A DNA stretch of 64,000 bases, taken from positions 248,001 through 312,000 of the forward strand of contig CAZBRD010000004.1 of the NCBI GenBank assembly GCA_964494205.1. Reading direction: 5' to 3'. Both the position numbers and the translations under genes were made by a program. Below are positions 25,966 to 34,908 of the stretch, one piece after another. Position 1 is the first letter of the stretch. The number at the start of each line of letters is the position of its first letter. Under the pieces are notes generated by a model. The model worked only from the letters and a program-made list of their open reading frames with translations, made no database searches and was not told the DNA's origin. Origin of the DNA: JBBTCX01 sp964494205. GTDB taxonomy: Bacteria > Planctomycetota > Phycisphaerae > UBA1845.

Positions 25966-26986
25966 GCTGTTCTACTCGCGCGATGAGTCCCTTAAGTTGC
26001 TCGATAATCTCAGGCAGTTTTCGATAACTCGCTTGAGCACGTAACTCTTTTCGGTGATCCTGAGCCGGATAGCCGGATACGGTCATGCCAGCGGGAATAT
26101 CCTTTGTTGCCATTGAATGCAGTGCTACACGAGCACCTCGTCCAACATCCAGGTTGTCAGACGCCCCAGCCCTACCGCCAAAGACGCAATAAGGGCCGAT
26201 TCGCGTACTTCCCGCTATCCCTGTATGGCCCGCAAGGATGCAATGTTCGCCAATTCGGACATTATGGGCGACCTGAACGTGGTTATCAATCTTGGTGCCT
26301 TTACCGATTACAGTGAAACCGAATTTTGATCGGTCTACGCACGCGCAGGAGCCGATTTCGACGTCATCTTCAATGCGAACGGCACCAATGTGCGGTATTC
26401 GCTGGTGCGCTTTGCCGTCGAAGTAGAACCCAAATCCGTCCTTCCCGATCACGGAATTGGCGTGGATGTGCACCCGATGGCCGATGATGCATCGCTCACG
26501 GATGACCACGTGAGGCCAAATTATGCAATCGTCTCCGATGGAGACCCCCTGCCCAATGAACGCACCCGCCATGATCGTGGCGTTTTGGCCGATTCGACTG
26601 GCAGCCTCAATGACTGCGTGCGGTCCGATGCGAGCGCCTTTACCAATCGTCGCGGTTGAATGAACCACTGCGGTCGAATGAACGCCTGGCTCGGGAAAGG
26701 AAGGAAGAGGGGCGAATGTCTCCAACAGCCTGGCGATCGAGTGATCCAGTTTCTTGCAGTGAATTAACGGGACAGACGCGGAAACTGGATTGGCGGAGGC
26801 GAGAACAACGCCCGCCTTAGTCTCACCGAGCACAGGCAGATATTTCGGATTGCTCAACCACGAAGCCTCATGACCTGCAGCTTCGGCGAGGTCGTTCACT
26901 CCAGATATGGTTCGGCCATCGTCATGCCCGTGCAGCGTGCCTTCGACGAGCGTAGCAAGTTCTGTCAGGCCATATGCACGGTTCAT
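25937..26986 (-). CDS. lpxD: LpxD, UDP-3-O-acylglucosamine N-acyltransferase
   Basis: A 349-residue enzyme that adds the second hydroxyacyl chain in lipid A synthesis, after LpxC. An N-terminal uridine-binding domain (residues 1-100) is followed by a long left-handed beta-helix of hexapeptide repeats. The catalytic histidine is in the segment QVAHNVRIGEHCILAGHTGI. The C-terminal helix (IIEQLKGLIARVEQLE) is typical of LpxD. It overlaps skp by four bases (ATGA) and lpxC by 29 bases, so these three genes are probably translated as a unit. Confidence 0.95.
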   Translation of the reverse strand: MNRAYGLTELATLVEGTLHGHDDGRTISGVNDLAEAAGHEASWLSNPKYLPVLGETKAGVVLASANPVSASVPLIHCKKLDHSIARLLETFAPLPSFPEPGVHSTAVVHSTATIGKGARIGPHAVIEAASRIGQNATIMAGAFIGQGVSIGDDCIIWPHVVIRERCIIGHRVHIHANSVIGKDGFGFYFDGKAHQRIPHIGAVRIEDDVEIGSCACVDRSKFGFTVIGKGTKIDNHVQVAHNVRIGEHCILAGHTGIAGSTRIGPYCVFGGRAGASDNLDVGRGARVALHSMATKDIPAGMTVSGYPAQDHRKELRAQASYRKLPEIIEQLKGLIARVEQLEASTHHQP

Positions 26987-27630
26987 TTGTTCGTCGGCGG
27001 TTGCGCTGGTTTGCCCGCCCCGCCCGCGGCTGGGGCGGGAGGCGGTGTGCCTGCTTTCTGGGCGGCGTATTTCCCGTTCACCCTGGCGACGACATCGTCC
27101 GTAATATTTACGCGCTTGTCCCAGTAGAGCACTTTCTGCAATACGATTTGCTGGCGTACTTGCTGAGTAGATGTGGGGACTTCATTGGGCATGTCGTCCG
27201 ACGCCAGGACAATATCGATGTTTCTTTCTTTAGCTACTTCACCGATCGCAGCGTGAATGTCATCGAAAATGCTGCGAAGCGACTGCGCGAGACCTTGCTC
27301 GAGGCGCTCTCCCTCCAACTCAACAAACGCCTGCATCTCGGCTTCCATTTCCGCAATCTCTTTGCGGCGGGCGCGGTATGCATCGTTGCCGGGTTTCAAC
27401 TCAGCCTGGAGGGCTTCCTTGGCTCGGTCGATCTTGGTCTTGCGTTCGTCGCGTGCTCTGGCGAATGCAGTTCTGTCCTTATCGAAGACGGCTTCCAAGT
27501 CTTTGGTCTTTGTGTATTGCTCGGAAACCTCAGGAATCTTCACAACGGCCACAACCGTCACACCGGCCTGCGGTTCGAAAGCGGTGAGCGAGGCAATTAG
27601 CGGGATCAGGCATGTCATCCAAGTCATCAT
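26983..27630 (-). CDS. skp: Skp/OmpH-type periplasmic chaperone
   Basis: A 215-residue exported protein (signal peptide about residues 1-21) with a long coiled-coil middle section rich in E, K and R (about 55-125). It ends with a strand region, NIDIVLASDDMPN and VLYWDKRVNITDDVV, as in the Skp trimer. Skp carries unfolded outer-membrane proteins through the periplasm to the BAM complex. The C-terminal tail is rich in proline and alanine. Position between bamA and lpxD is the classic arrangement in Gram-negative bacteria. Confidence 0.9.
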   Translation of the reverse strand: MMTWMTCLIPLIASLTAFEPQAGVTVVAVVKIPEVSEQYTKTKDLEAVFDKDRTAFARARDERKTKIDRAKEALQAELKPGNDAYRARRKEIAEMEAEMQAFVELEGERLEQGLAQSLRSIFDDIHAAIGEVAKERNIDIVLASDDMPNEVPTSTQQVRQQIVLQKVLYWDKRVNITDDVVARVNGKYAAQKAGTPPPAPAAGGAGKPAQPPTNK

Positions 27631-27734
27631 GTTTCCTTCCGTCGATGAATCTCTCTATTTCTGAGCTCTAATTTACTTTGAATTGGCCGGTTTCACCACT
27701 CCCGCCACCAGAACGCTTTGCAGCAACCTATGAC

Positions 27735-30107
27735 TTAGTTCGATAGGCCGATGGAGAAGCTAAAGACCTGCTCGTCATCCTCGTCGTCCTCGGTCATTGG
27801 GAACCCAAGCGCGAGTTCAATCGGAATCGGACCGAAGATATCAAGCGTCAAGCGCACGCCGGCACCAATCGCCGATCGCATTTGCTCAAAGTCAACCGTA
27901 CCGGCATCGAGGAAAAACAGACCGCGAACCATTTCTTCATACAAGGGGAACGTATACTCAGCACCCCACAGCAGTAAATTGTCACCGCCTACGTTGTTCC
28001 GGTCGATGCCGTCGCGCGGACCAACCCCGCGGAATTCGAATCCGCGAATGGAGCCGACGCCGCCCGCATAGAACCGCTCGAACACGGGTGCGTCGCCAAC
28101 GATTTGGCCGCCCTCGATTCGCAATTCCAGCACGCTCTTTCGCTCGCGAGCGTCAATCCCCATCGTCTTGTACCAAGAGTATGACGACGTGATCTTGCCG
28201 AAGTGGTGGTCGCCGCCGAGTAATCCAATTTGTTCATAGGCCACGCGGAAACGATCACCCGAGGTCGGAATCAGACGATTATCTGTGCGATCGAGAAGCA
28301 GCGTGCCTTTCACAGCCGTCAGGAAGTTGTCGCCCTCGTCCTCGCGGATTTCGTTCGACGCGAGCAGGTCGACGTCATCAATCGAAACCACTTCGCCGCG
28401 CAGCGCGATTTCGCCGGACCAGCCCTGCATCAAACCGCGTTCAAAGCGCTTGCCAAGACTGACGCTGCTTCCCGCGCGCTCCTCGTCGTAACCGTCGCGA
28501 CCGCGCTCAAAGAGATAAAGGCTCGTGTCAAAGCGAAGTGGTCGATCAAACAGGTACGGTTCTGTGAAGTCGACCCTCGCTCGGCTGACTTCCGTACCCG
28601 GTTGCAACTCCAAACGCAGGCGTTGCCCAGCGCCGAAGAACGATCGAAACTTGATGAACTCCTGAAACGATCGCGGCGTGTCGAACAGGTCGAAGTTGGG
28701 CAGATCGAGCACGATCTGGCCGATAGCGCCGTTGTTGCTCGTGATACCGAAACCGAAGATGAAATCGCCGCTCTTGTCCGACTCAGTCACGTCGACCACG
28801 GCGTCGCGGACACCCGGTTTGTTGCCGACCGGAACGACACGAGCGGCGCTGAAAATCCGCGACTCGCGAAGCCGCTTTTCGGCATCGCGTGCTTCGGTCA
28901 TGTTGAACAGGTCATCGGGGGGATAGAGATTAAGCGCGCGGCGAACCACCTTGTCTTTGGTCTTTTCATTACCGCGCACAACCACATCCCCGACGCGAAA
29001 CTGCTCACCCTCGGTAATTTCAAATGTGAGGCGCACAAGCTGCGGCGTGGTCGAAAACACGCGGATCGGTTTCACGCGAGAATCGATGTAGCCAAGCTCG
29101 CCGAGCCGTGTCTGGATGGTTCGCGCATCGGCGTCGACCTTGGGCTGCTTCACGATATCGCCGACTTTGGAGGTCAGCATCGAGTTCAGCTCATCTATCG
29201 TAAAGACCGTTGAGTTGAGGAAGTCGATGCTCTCGATCGAGTAGCGAATGCCCTCCTCGACGGTGAACGTCAAACGCAAGTCGCCCGATTCTTTGAACGG
29301 CGAAGTGGCGTGAGAGGCCTTGGCATCAAGGAAGCCCTCATCGCGGTAGAACGACTCAATACGCGAGTCGTCACCGTCGACTTGATCCTTGTCGAACTCG
29401 CCGGTGCGGAAAATCCAAAGTGCGGTTCGCGAACGAATCTTGCGATACAGCGTGCCACGCTTGAAAGTCTTGTTACCTGTAAAGTCGATCTTACGGATTC
29501 GCGTTCGCTTGCCCTCCACAATGGTGTAGACAAGCTCGCCGGTTTCTTCGAGCTTTTTCTCGTCGAACGAAACCTTCACATCCTGATAGCCGTCGCCTTT
29601 GTACCGCGCCTCGATGGATCGCTCGCCATCGCGAACGGCGAACATATCGACCGGTTCGCCCTCCTTGATGGTCATCACGTCTTTTAGTTGACCCGCGCGA
29701 TATTTGCTGAGGCCTTCGAAACGAATTTTGCTCACAATCGGACGCTCGCGAAGCTTGAACACGACGCGAACACCCGTTGCCCCTGCCTGGACTTCGTGGG
29801 TCACCGAGAGAAACCGGCCGGTGCGAAGCAAACGATCGACTGCCGCATCGAGTACTGTCTTGTCTGCCTGCTCGCCTGCTTTGATATTGGCGATATCCTC
29901 GACGAATACGGTGGAGATTCTTTTCAATCCCTCATATTCAACGGATTCAATCGGCCCAGTGGGAGCCTGAGCAAAGACCGAAGAGCTAGCGAGAACTAAT
30001 ATTGAGAAAAAGGTCAGAATGGGCGAGATGCAAGCGATAGCGCGAAAGCAAGCGAATCCATGATACAGCGAAAATAGAAACGAGATGGGTGAGTTTTTCC
30101 GCAGCAA
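27735..30107 (-). CDS. bamA: Outer-membrane barrel assembly protein BamA
   Basis: A 790-residue Omp85-family protein. A signal sequence ends at VFAQ (about residue 47). About five POTRA domains span residues 50-425, including VYTIVEGKRTRIRKIDFTGN and IEFxxFR-like boundaries. The remainder is the 16-strand barrel, with the conserved L6 motif as SIRGFEFRG. BamA inserts beta-barrel proteins into the outer membrane. It ends in ...FSFSIGLSN instead of a terminal aromatic residue. It heads the skp-lpxD-lpxC-lpxA run after a 104-base gap. Confidence 0.97.
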   Translation of the reverse strand: MLRKNSPISFLFSLYHGFACFRAIACISPILTFFSILVLASSSVFAQAPTGPIESVEYEGLKRISTVFVEDIANIKAGEQADKTVLDAAVDRLLRTGRFLSVTHEVQAGATGVRVVFKLRERPIVSKIRFEGLSKYRAGQLKDVMTIKEGEPVDMFAVRDGERSIEARYKGDGYQDVKVSFDEKKLEETGELVYTIVEGKRTRIRKIDFTGNKTFKRGTLYRKIRSRTALWIFRTGEFDKDQVDGDDSRIESFYRDEGFLDAKASHATSPFKESGDLRLTFTVEEGIRYSIESIDFLNSTVFTIDELNSMLTSKVGDIVKQPKVDADARTIQTRLGELGYIDSRVKPIRVFSTTPQLVRLTFEITEGEQFRVGDVVVRGNEKTKDKVVRRALNLYPPDDLFNMTEARDAEKRLRESRIFSAARVVPVGNKPGVRDAVVDVTESDKSGDFIFGFGITSNNGAIGQIVLDLPNFDLFDTPRSFQEFIKFRSFFGAGQRLRLELQPGTEVSRARVDFTEPYLFDRPLRFDTSLYLFERGRDGYDEERAGSSVSLGKRFERGLMQGWSGEIALRGEVVSIDDVDLLASNEIREDEGDNFLTAVKGTLLLDRTDNRLIPTSGDRFRVAYEQIGLLGGDHHFGKITSSYSWYKTMGIDARERKSVLELRIEGGQIVGDAPVFERFYAGGVGSIRGFEFRGVGPRDGIDRNNVGGDNLLLWGAEYTFPLYEEMVRGLFFLDAGTVDFEQMRSAIGAGVRLTLDIFGPIPIELALGFPMTEDDEDDEQVFSFSIGLSN

Positions 30108-30273
30108 CGATCGTACCTTTTTTTGAGAGTAGAGCGGCTCGCCTCACCACGCCAATAGGAAGGTCGCCACCTTTTTCTACCGCGCCGAACGAGCGGGCAT
30201 CATAGCCGTCACGTGGGCCGAACGCAAAGACAAACAAGGGCCTCGCGTGCAGGTTTGATTCGCCAATTTTCCG

Positions 30274-30975
30274 TTACCGAAACTCGCACAAACTCAAACC
30301 GTATTCCGGCACGAGCGTCGTCTTCACTTCGAAGAACATGCGGTTTCCGGCTGGCTCTGATTCACCGCCCGGGCCCGCTATGTGAAATACCTCTCGAAGC
30401 TGCTCTAGCGTGAATTCCGCAGTCAGATCCAAATGCCATTGGCCATCTTCATGACGATGAGGACTCAGCGTCGCACGCGCACGGAGCGGGATCGACACGC
30501 CCTTGAGCGTAAAGTTGCCGACAAGAAAACCCTCGATAGGGTCTGCCGTCGTCATACGCGAAGTCGTGGAATCAATCGATTGAAATTCAAACCGAGAGGT
30601 TGGAAACTCCGGCGAATAAAGAAACTCAACGCTGTTTCGCACCGAGTCATCGAGGGCATCTTCACCCAGCGTGACGTTTTTCACATCAACTTCGAACCAA
30701 CCATGCGCGCCAGAAAGCATGCAGTCTTTGACGAATTGGATTCGACCGCGCATGGAGGTCACCTTGCCGCTGTAGCCTTCGATGGGTTTGGGGAAATGAA
30801 AGTGAATGGGGGCGACATTAGCGGAAACATTATTGGGTATCACCCAACGCGTCGGCATGTGCGTCGAATGGCAACCGAAAATTGGCAATGTGAATACGAT
30901 AGTAACGAAGTGGATAGTCGAGAGATTCGATCGCCCCTGCCGGGGCTTTGTTCCCTTTTCGTACTTTGACCCCAC
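30274..30975 (-). CDS. YceI-like lipoprotein (start uncertain)
   Basis: The C-terminal 190 residues resemble the YceI polyisoprenoid-binding lipocalin-like fold, for example RNSVEFLYSPEFPTSRFEFQ and GNFTLKGVSIPLRARATL. A lipobox (TLPIFGC) precedes it. The GTG at 30975 gives a plausible 34-residue lipoprotein signal peptide and a 233-residue product. The open frame continues to an ATG at 31152, but that part is read through a cluster of hairpin repeats and looks non-coding. The function of YceI proteins is poorly defined; isoprenoid-quinone or lipid transport is usually proposed. The gene sits between dnaB and bamA. Confidence 0.62.
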   Translation of the reverse strand: MGSKYEKGTKPRQGRSNLSTIHFVTIVFTLPIFGCHSTHMPTRWVIPNNVSANVAPIHFHFPKPIEGYSGKVTSMRGRIQFVKDCMLSGAHGWFEVDVKNVTLGEDALDDSVRNSVEFLYSPEFPTSRFEFQSIDSTTSRMTTADPIEGFLVGNFTLKGVSIPLRARATLSPHRHEDGQWHLDLTAEFTLEQLREVFHIAGPGGESEPAGNRMFFEVKTTLVPEYGLSLCEFR

Positions 30976-31016
30976 GGCTTCCGCCGTGGGCTGACCGCGA
31001 TCGCCGCTACCGCGGC
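30933..31016. repeat. Three tetraloop hairpins at the YceI-like gene start
   Basis: Three perfect stems occur in a row. At 30933-30946 GCCCC pairs with GGGGC around TGCC. At 30971-30990 CCCACGGC pairs with GCCGTGGG around TTCC. At 31003-31016 GCCGC pairs with GCGGC around TACC. All have 4-base loops. They cover the likely start region of the YceI-like gene. Confidence 0.8.
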
Positions 31017-31156
31017 TTTTCTGTCGCGTAGACAGCGCTTTGCGATCGATCGTGCTATTATCGTTCGAAGCACAAGCATGCGTACTAACGATTGATCGCG
31101 CGGTGGTCTTGACGCTGGTTCCCGCGAAAAGCGTGTTTGCAATAAGAGACATGCGA

Positions 31157-32557
31157 TTAGAACGGCGCGCCGGAATAGTTGGATGACGGCGGCTCGTGCA
31201 TGAGCGATGGGTTGCCGAACAACGTCAGGCGCTTGTTGAAGCTCAGTTCGATATTGCCCGTGGGGCCGTTTCGCTGTTTCGCGATGATGAGTTCGGCTTT
31301 GCCTCGCGCTTCTTCCTTGTCTGGATAATAATACTCCTCACGATGGATGAGCAGCACCACGTCGGCGTCCTGTTCGATGGCGCCGGATTCTCGCAGGTCG
31401 CTCATCAACGGCTTTTTGTCCGTGCGTCCCTCAGCCATTCGGTTGAGCTGCGCCATCGAGATAATCGGGATTCCTAATTCACGACCGAGGCTCTTCAGAT
31501 TTCGACTGATCGCGGCGATTTCAGCCTGGCGACTCTCGGACTGCGGCGTGTGCATGAGCTGCAGATAGTCCACAAAAACAGCCTGAATGTCTTTGGTCTG
31601 CTTGAGTCTCCTGGCCTTGGAACGAAGCTCCAACGCGGTCATGCCCGGGGTGTCGTCGATGAACAGCGGCGAGTGTTCAAAATCAGAACAAGCTTCCAAA
31701 ACGTGCCGCATTTCCTCTTCCGACAACATGCGACGGCGGAGTTTCTGCGCGTCGATGCCCGTGTGCGAGCATAACAATCGCTGGGCAACTTGATCCGCGC
31801 TCATTTCCATCGAGAAGAACACAACCGGTTTGTGCATGCGCACGCAAGCGTGATAGGCCATCGTCAGACCGAGTGCGGTCTTGCCCATCGACGGTCGACC
31901 GGCGATGACGATCAGATCGCCGGGCTGAAAACCGCTGGTGTATTCATCGAGCAACGTGAAGCCGGTCTCGAGACCGGTCATCCCGCGGCGGCCCATGTCG
32001 AGCTGCCGCGCGAGGCGCGCGACAGCCTCGCGGATTTCGATTGCGTGGCCGCTGACGCGTTTCTCGGTGACGGTGAAGATCTTCTGCTCGGCGCGATCGA
32101 GAATGTCCTTCGCGTCTTCGATATGTGAATAGGCTGTGTCGGCGATTTCACCCGCGCAACGAATCAAATCGCGAAGCATGCCCTTGTCGCGAACGATGCG
32201 TGCGTAATGCTCGGCGTTCGCCCATTCGGCGAAGCTCTCTGCCAGTTGGATCATGTATTCCTGGCCGCCGATGAACTCGAGCAAATCGCGGCGGCGCAGT
32301 TCGTCTGAAACGACAATGAGATCGATAACCTTGCTGGGGTTATCGAAAAGATCGAGCAATACTTCGAAGAGTTTTTGGTGGGCTGGGAGGTAGAACCAGG
32401 AACTTTCGGAGCGGCCGATGATGGAGACCACTTCCGCGATGGCGTCCCGGCTCATCATCATCGAGCCGAGGAGCGCCATTTCCGCATCCTGATCCTGCGG
32501 CGGGATGCGGTCCGTCTTGAGCGTGGTGTTGGGCTTAAGAGCCGGAAGCGTTGTCAC
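31157..32557 (-). CDS. dnaB: Replicative DNA helicase DnaB
   Basis: A 466-residue hexameric replicative helicase. The N-terminal domain contains PPQDQDAEMALLGSMMMS, and the RecA-like domain has Walker A GRPSMGKTALG, Walker B AVFVDYLQLM, and the arginine-finger-proximal segment SDLRESGAIEQDADVVLLIH. The GTG at 32557 is preceded by GGAGG at 9 bases and overlaps the last 23 bases of rplI. The open frame extends further to 32638, but that basic leader is the rplI gene read in another frame. The rpsF-ssb-rplI-dnaB order is a common bacterial cluster. Confidence 0.95.
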   Translation of the reverse strand: MTTLPALKPNTTLKTDRIPPQDQDAEMALLGSMMMSRDAIAEVVSIIGRSESSWFYLPAHQKLFEVLLDLFDNPSKVIDLIVVSDELRRRDLLEFIGGQEYMIQLAESFAEWANAEHYARIVRDKGMLRDLIRCAGEIADTAYSHIEDAKDILDRAEQKIFTVTEKRVSGHAIEIREAVARLARQLDMGRRGMTGLETGFTLLDEYTSGFQPGDLIVIAGRPSMGKTALGLTMAYHACVRMHKPVVFFSMEMSADQVAQRLLCSHTGIDAQKLRRRMLSEEEMRHVLEACSDFEHSPLFIDDTPGMTALELRSKARRLKQTKDIQAVFVDYLQLMHTPQSESRQAEIAAISRNLKSLGRELGIPIISMAQLNRMAEGRTDKKPLMSDLRESGAIEQDADVVLLIHREEYYYPDKEEARGKAELIIAKQRNGPTGNIELSFNKRLTLFGNPSLMHEPPSSNYSGAPF

Positions 32558-33068
32558 TTGAAGCAGCCTCCGTGCCGGCTTCCGCGGATTCCTCGCCTGC
32601 CGCTGCTTCCTCCTCGTCCTCAGACTTCTCGCGAACAACCCAGACCTTGATGTTGCTCTTCAAATCGTCAGACAAACGCACGACGACGTCGACCTTGTCG
32701 ATCTGACGGAGCGGGTCGCGCAGGACGATCTTCTCGGCTGCGATGCCGTAACCCTCTTCGCCAAGGGCGTGCGCGATCTCGCGCTTGCCGACGGAGCCGT
32801 ACAACACGCCGGCGTCGTTGGCGCGAGCCTTGATTGTGACCTCAACGCCTTCGAGTCGCTTGCACAGGGCTTCCATGATCGCACGCTGCTTGGCAAGTTC
32901 GAGCTCTGCCTGCTTGCGGGCTTCAGCCACTGAACGCATGTTGCCTTCGGTGGGTTGCGTTGCGAGGCGGCGCGGCAGGAGATAGTTACGGGCGTAACCC
33001 GGCTTGACGTTGACTACGTCGCCGACGATTCCCAGATGTTCGATGGTTTTGGTGAGCAGTAATTTCAT
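32535..33068 (-). CDS. rplI: Ribosomal protein bL9
   Basis: A 177-residue large-subunit protein. The N-terminal domain MKLLLTKTIEHLGIVGDVVN followed by KPGYARNYLLPRRLA is the L9 signature. The C-terminal domain is followed by an acidic alanine-rich tail (EEEAAAGEESAEAGTEAAS) longer than in E. coli L9 (149 residues). Its stop codon lies inside the dnaB reading frame. Confidence 0.96.
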   Translation of the reverse strand: MKLLLTKTIEHLGIVGDVVNVKPGYARNYLLPRRLATQPTEGNMRSVAEARKQAELELAKQRAIMEALCKRLEGVEVTIKARANDAGVLYGSVGKREIAHALGEEGYGIAAEKIVLRDPLRQIDKVDVVVRLSDDLKSNIKVWVVREKSEDEEEAAAGEESAEAGTEAASSDNASGS

Positions 33069-33145
33069 GAGCGTCTCTCAGACCTTTCGTATTGCTTGTT
33101 GCGGGTTCGTCAGCGACCCGACCTTATCAAACTTTCTTCAACCGT

Positions 33146-33622
33146 TCAAAACGGGATATCATCCACCGCGTGCGATTCCATGGGCTCGCTGCGATTCGAA
33201 CCGCCCGAACCGCGATAGGCTGGGGCTGGACCCGAATCCATATCGCCGCCGCGAGCACCACCTTCGCCGCGCTGACCGCCACCCGCTCCCTGGCCACCGC
33301 CGAGGAACGTGAAGTTATCTACCAGCACCTCGTGCTTGCTTTTCTTCTCGCCTTCGGGCGTCGTCCATTGGTTCAGCTGCAGACGACCTTCGACCAGCAC
33401 CGTTCGCCCCTTACCCATGTATTGGTTGAACGTTTCGCCGGCGCGACCGAAGACGGTGCAATCAACAAAGCAGACGTCTTCCTTCATGTTCCCGTCGCGG
33501 TCTTTCCACTTGTTGTTCGTCGCTATGCCGAACTTGCACACAGCCGTGTTCGACGACGTGTAACTCAACTGCGGATCGCGCGTGAGGTTTCCCACAAGGA
33601 TGATGCGGTTGTAACTGGCCAT
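33146..33622 (-). CDS. ssb: Single-stranded DNA-binding protein
   Basis: A 158-residue SSB. The OB fold begins MASYNRIILVGNLTRDPQLS. Conserved aromatic DNA-contact residues are in NKWKDRDGNMKEDVCFVDCT. A glycine-rich linker follows, and the acidic tip MESHAVDDIPF is the conserved docking peptide for repair and replication proteins. The gene lies between rpsF and rplI, where rpsR is also often found. Confidence 0.96.
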   Translation of the reverse strand: MASYNRIILVGNLTRDPQLSYTSSNTAVCKFGIATNNKWKDRDGNMKEDVCFVDCTVFGRAGETFNQYMGKGRTVLVEGRLQLNQWTTPEGEKKSKHEVLVDNFTFLGGGQGAGGGQRGEGGARGGDMDSGPAPAYRGSGGSNRSEPMESHAVDDIPF

Positions 33623-33651
33623 AGCTGCTTTCCTCCAGCATGCTTCCTAGC

Positions 33652-33779
33652 ATGTGGGACCGGTTTCCAACCGGTCTCAAGGGCACTAACAAGACCCTTC
33701 AGACGATTCAATTTCCGCGAGAGGGAATCGGCCTCACCGAGAAAAGACGGGCAAACAACCCGTCCCACAATTCTCGGTG
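33652..33779. repeat. Hairpin block between rpsF and ssb
   Basis: Perfect stems are GACCGGTT/AACCGGTC around TCC (33658-33676), CACCGAGAA/TTCTCGGTG (33735-33743 with 33771-33779) and, nested inside, GACGGG/CCCGTC (33746-33764). GTGGGAC at 33654 and GTCCCAC at 33762 also face each other, framing the block. It fills the 157-base gap in the rpsF-ssb cluster. Confidence 0.8.
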
Positions 33780-34235
33780 CTACTCGGCGCCTTCAAGCAC
33801 GGCGGTACCTGCGTACGCACCGCGAGCAGGTCCAGGACGTCCGCCGCCGACACCCGCTTCAACCGGGCGATCGGGACCACCGGGCGCACCTTCGCCTGCC
33901 GTCGTATCCGCACCGCGCGTGGCGATCGCTTTTTCCATCATTTCCATAGTCACACCGTCCGCGCGAACAATCAGTGCACGGAGGATGTTCTCGGAAATCT
34001 GGACGTCGCGCTCCAGCGGACCGATGCGATCGGTCGGGGCATTGAAGTACGTCAGCACGTACACGCCGCGCTTGCGACCCTTGATGCGGAACGACAATCG
34101 TCGCTCATCCCACTTCTTGCAGAACACGATCTCTGCTTTGGCGCGTTCCATGAGCCGATGAATTTCGGTCTCACAGTTTTCGAACGCCGCGCCAAACGTC
34201 GGATCGAACAAAAACATGGCTTCGTATTGATTCAA
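33780..34235 (-). CDS. rpsF: Ribosomal protein bS6
   Basis: A 151-residue small-subunit protein. MNQYEAMFLFDPTFG is the S6 opening, and KKWDERRLSFRIKGRKRGVY and YVLTYFNAP follow as in the ferredoxin-like fold. A glycine/proline-rich C-terminal extension (EGAPGGPDRPVEAGVGGG) is longer than in E. coli. S6 pairs with S18 on the 30S platform, but no S18 gene (rpsR) is present in this window. Confidence 0.93.
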   Translation of the reverse strand: MNQYEAMFLFDPTFGAAFENCETEIHRLMERAKAEIVFCKKWDERRLSFRIKGRKRGVYVLTYFNAPTDRIGPLERDVQISENILRALIVRADGVTMEMMEKAIATRGADTTAGEGAPGGPDRPVEAGVGGGRPGPARGAYAGTAVLEGAE

Positions 34236-34313
34236 CGTCTGCTATCTCCTAACCCAAAACCCACTTGCCGATGCTCAATGTCACCGCTGTTTCTTCTTCA
34301 ACTCGCCAAGACC

Positions 34314-34877
34314 CTACGGCACGTCGCCGTTGAATCGAGTCATCGCGAGGTCGATTCCATTTTCCACCCAACTCTGCACCGCGTCGGCTGAGCGAGCGAG
34401 GACACGATCCATCGTTTCCAGCTCGGACGATTCAAACCGGCTCAGCACATAATTCGCCGGAATGCCGAACGGTTCGCCGATGCCGAGTCGCGTTCGCGGA
34501 AAATCCTCCGTTCCAATCCGGTCGATGATGTTCTGCAGTCCGTTGTGACTGCCGGCTGACCCGGTCTTCCGCAGGCGAATCCGCCCGACCGGCAACGCCA
34601 GATCATCCGTGATCACCATCAGGTCAGCATACGGCAGCTTGTAAAACTGCCCAGCCGCCAGCACCGCCTGTCCGCTGCGGTTCATGAACGTCGTCGGCTT
34701 CATCAGTGCCACACGTTCAGAACCGCAATCTCCCAAACCAAACCAGCCGTGAAACCGCTCCGACGACAGATCGACGCGCCATCGCGAAGCCAATTCGTCG
34801 ACCACGGCAAATCCGACGTTGTGTCGCGTTCCGTCATACTTTGGTCCTGGATTCCCCAGGCCGACGATCAGTTTCAC
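34314..34877 (-). CDS. pth: Peptidyl-tRNA hydrolase
   Basis: A 187-residue enzyme that frees tRNA from stalled peptidyl-tRNA. The signature LIVGLGNPGPKYDGTRHNVG contains the catalytic histidine; GYxD-type and MKPTTFMNRSGQAVL segments also match. It follows the L25 gene on the same strand; this L25-Pth pairing is common in bacteria. Confidence 0.96.
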   Translation of the reverse strand: MKLIVGLGNPGPKYDGTRHNVGFAVVDELASRWRVDLSSERFHGWFGLGDCGSERVALMKPTTFMNRSGQAVLAAGQFYKLPYADLMVITDDLALPVGRIRLRKTGSAGSHNGLQNIIDRIGTEDFPRTRLGIGEPFGIPANYVLSRFESSELETMDRVLARSADAVQSWVENGIDLAMTRFNGDVP

Positions 34878-34908
34878 GTCGAATACCCAAAAGACGAAGA
34901 GTCGGCTA

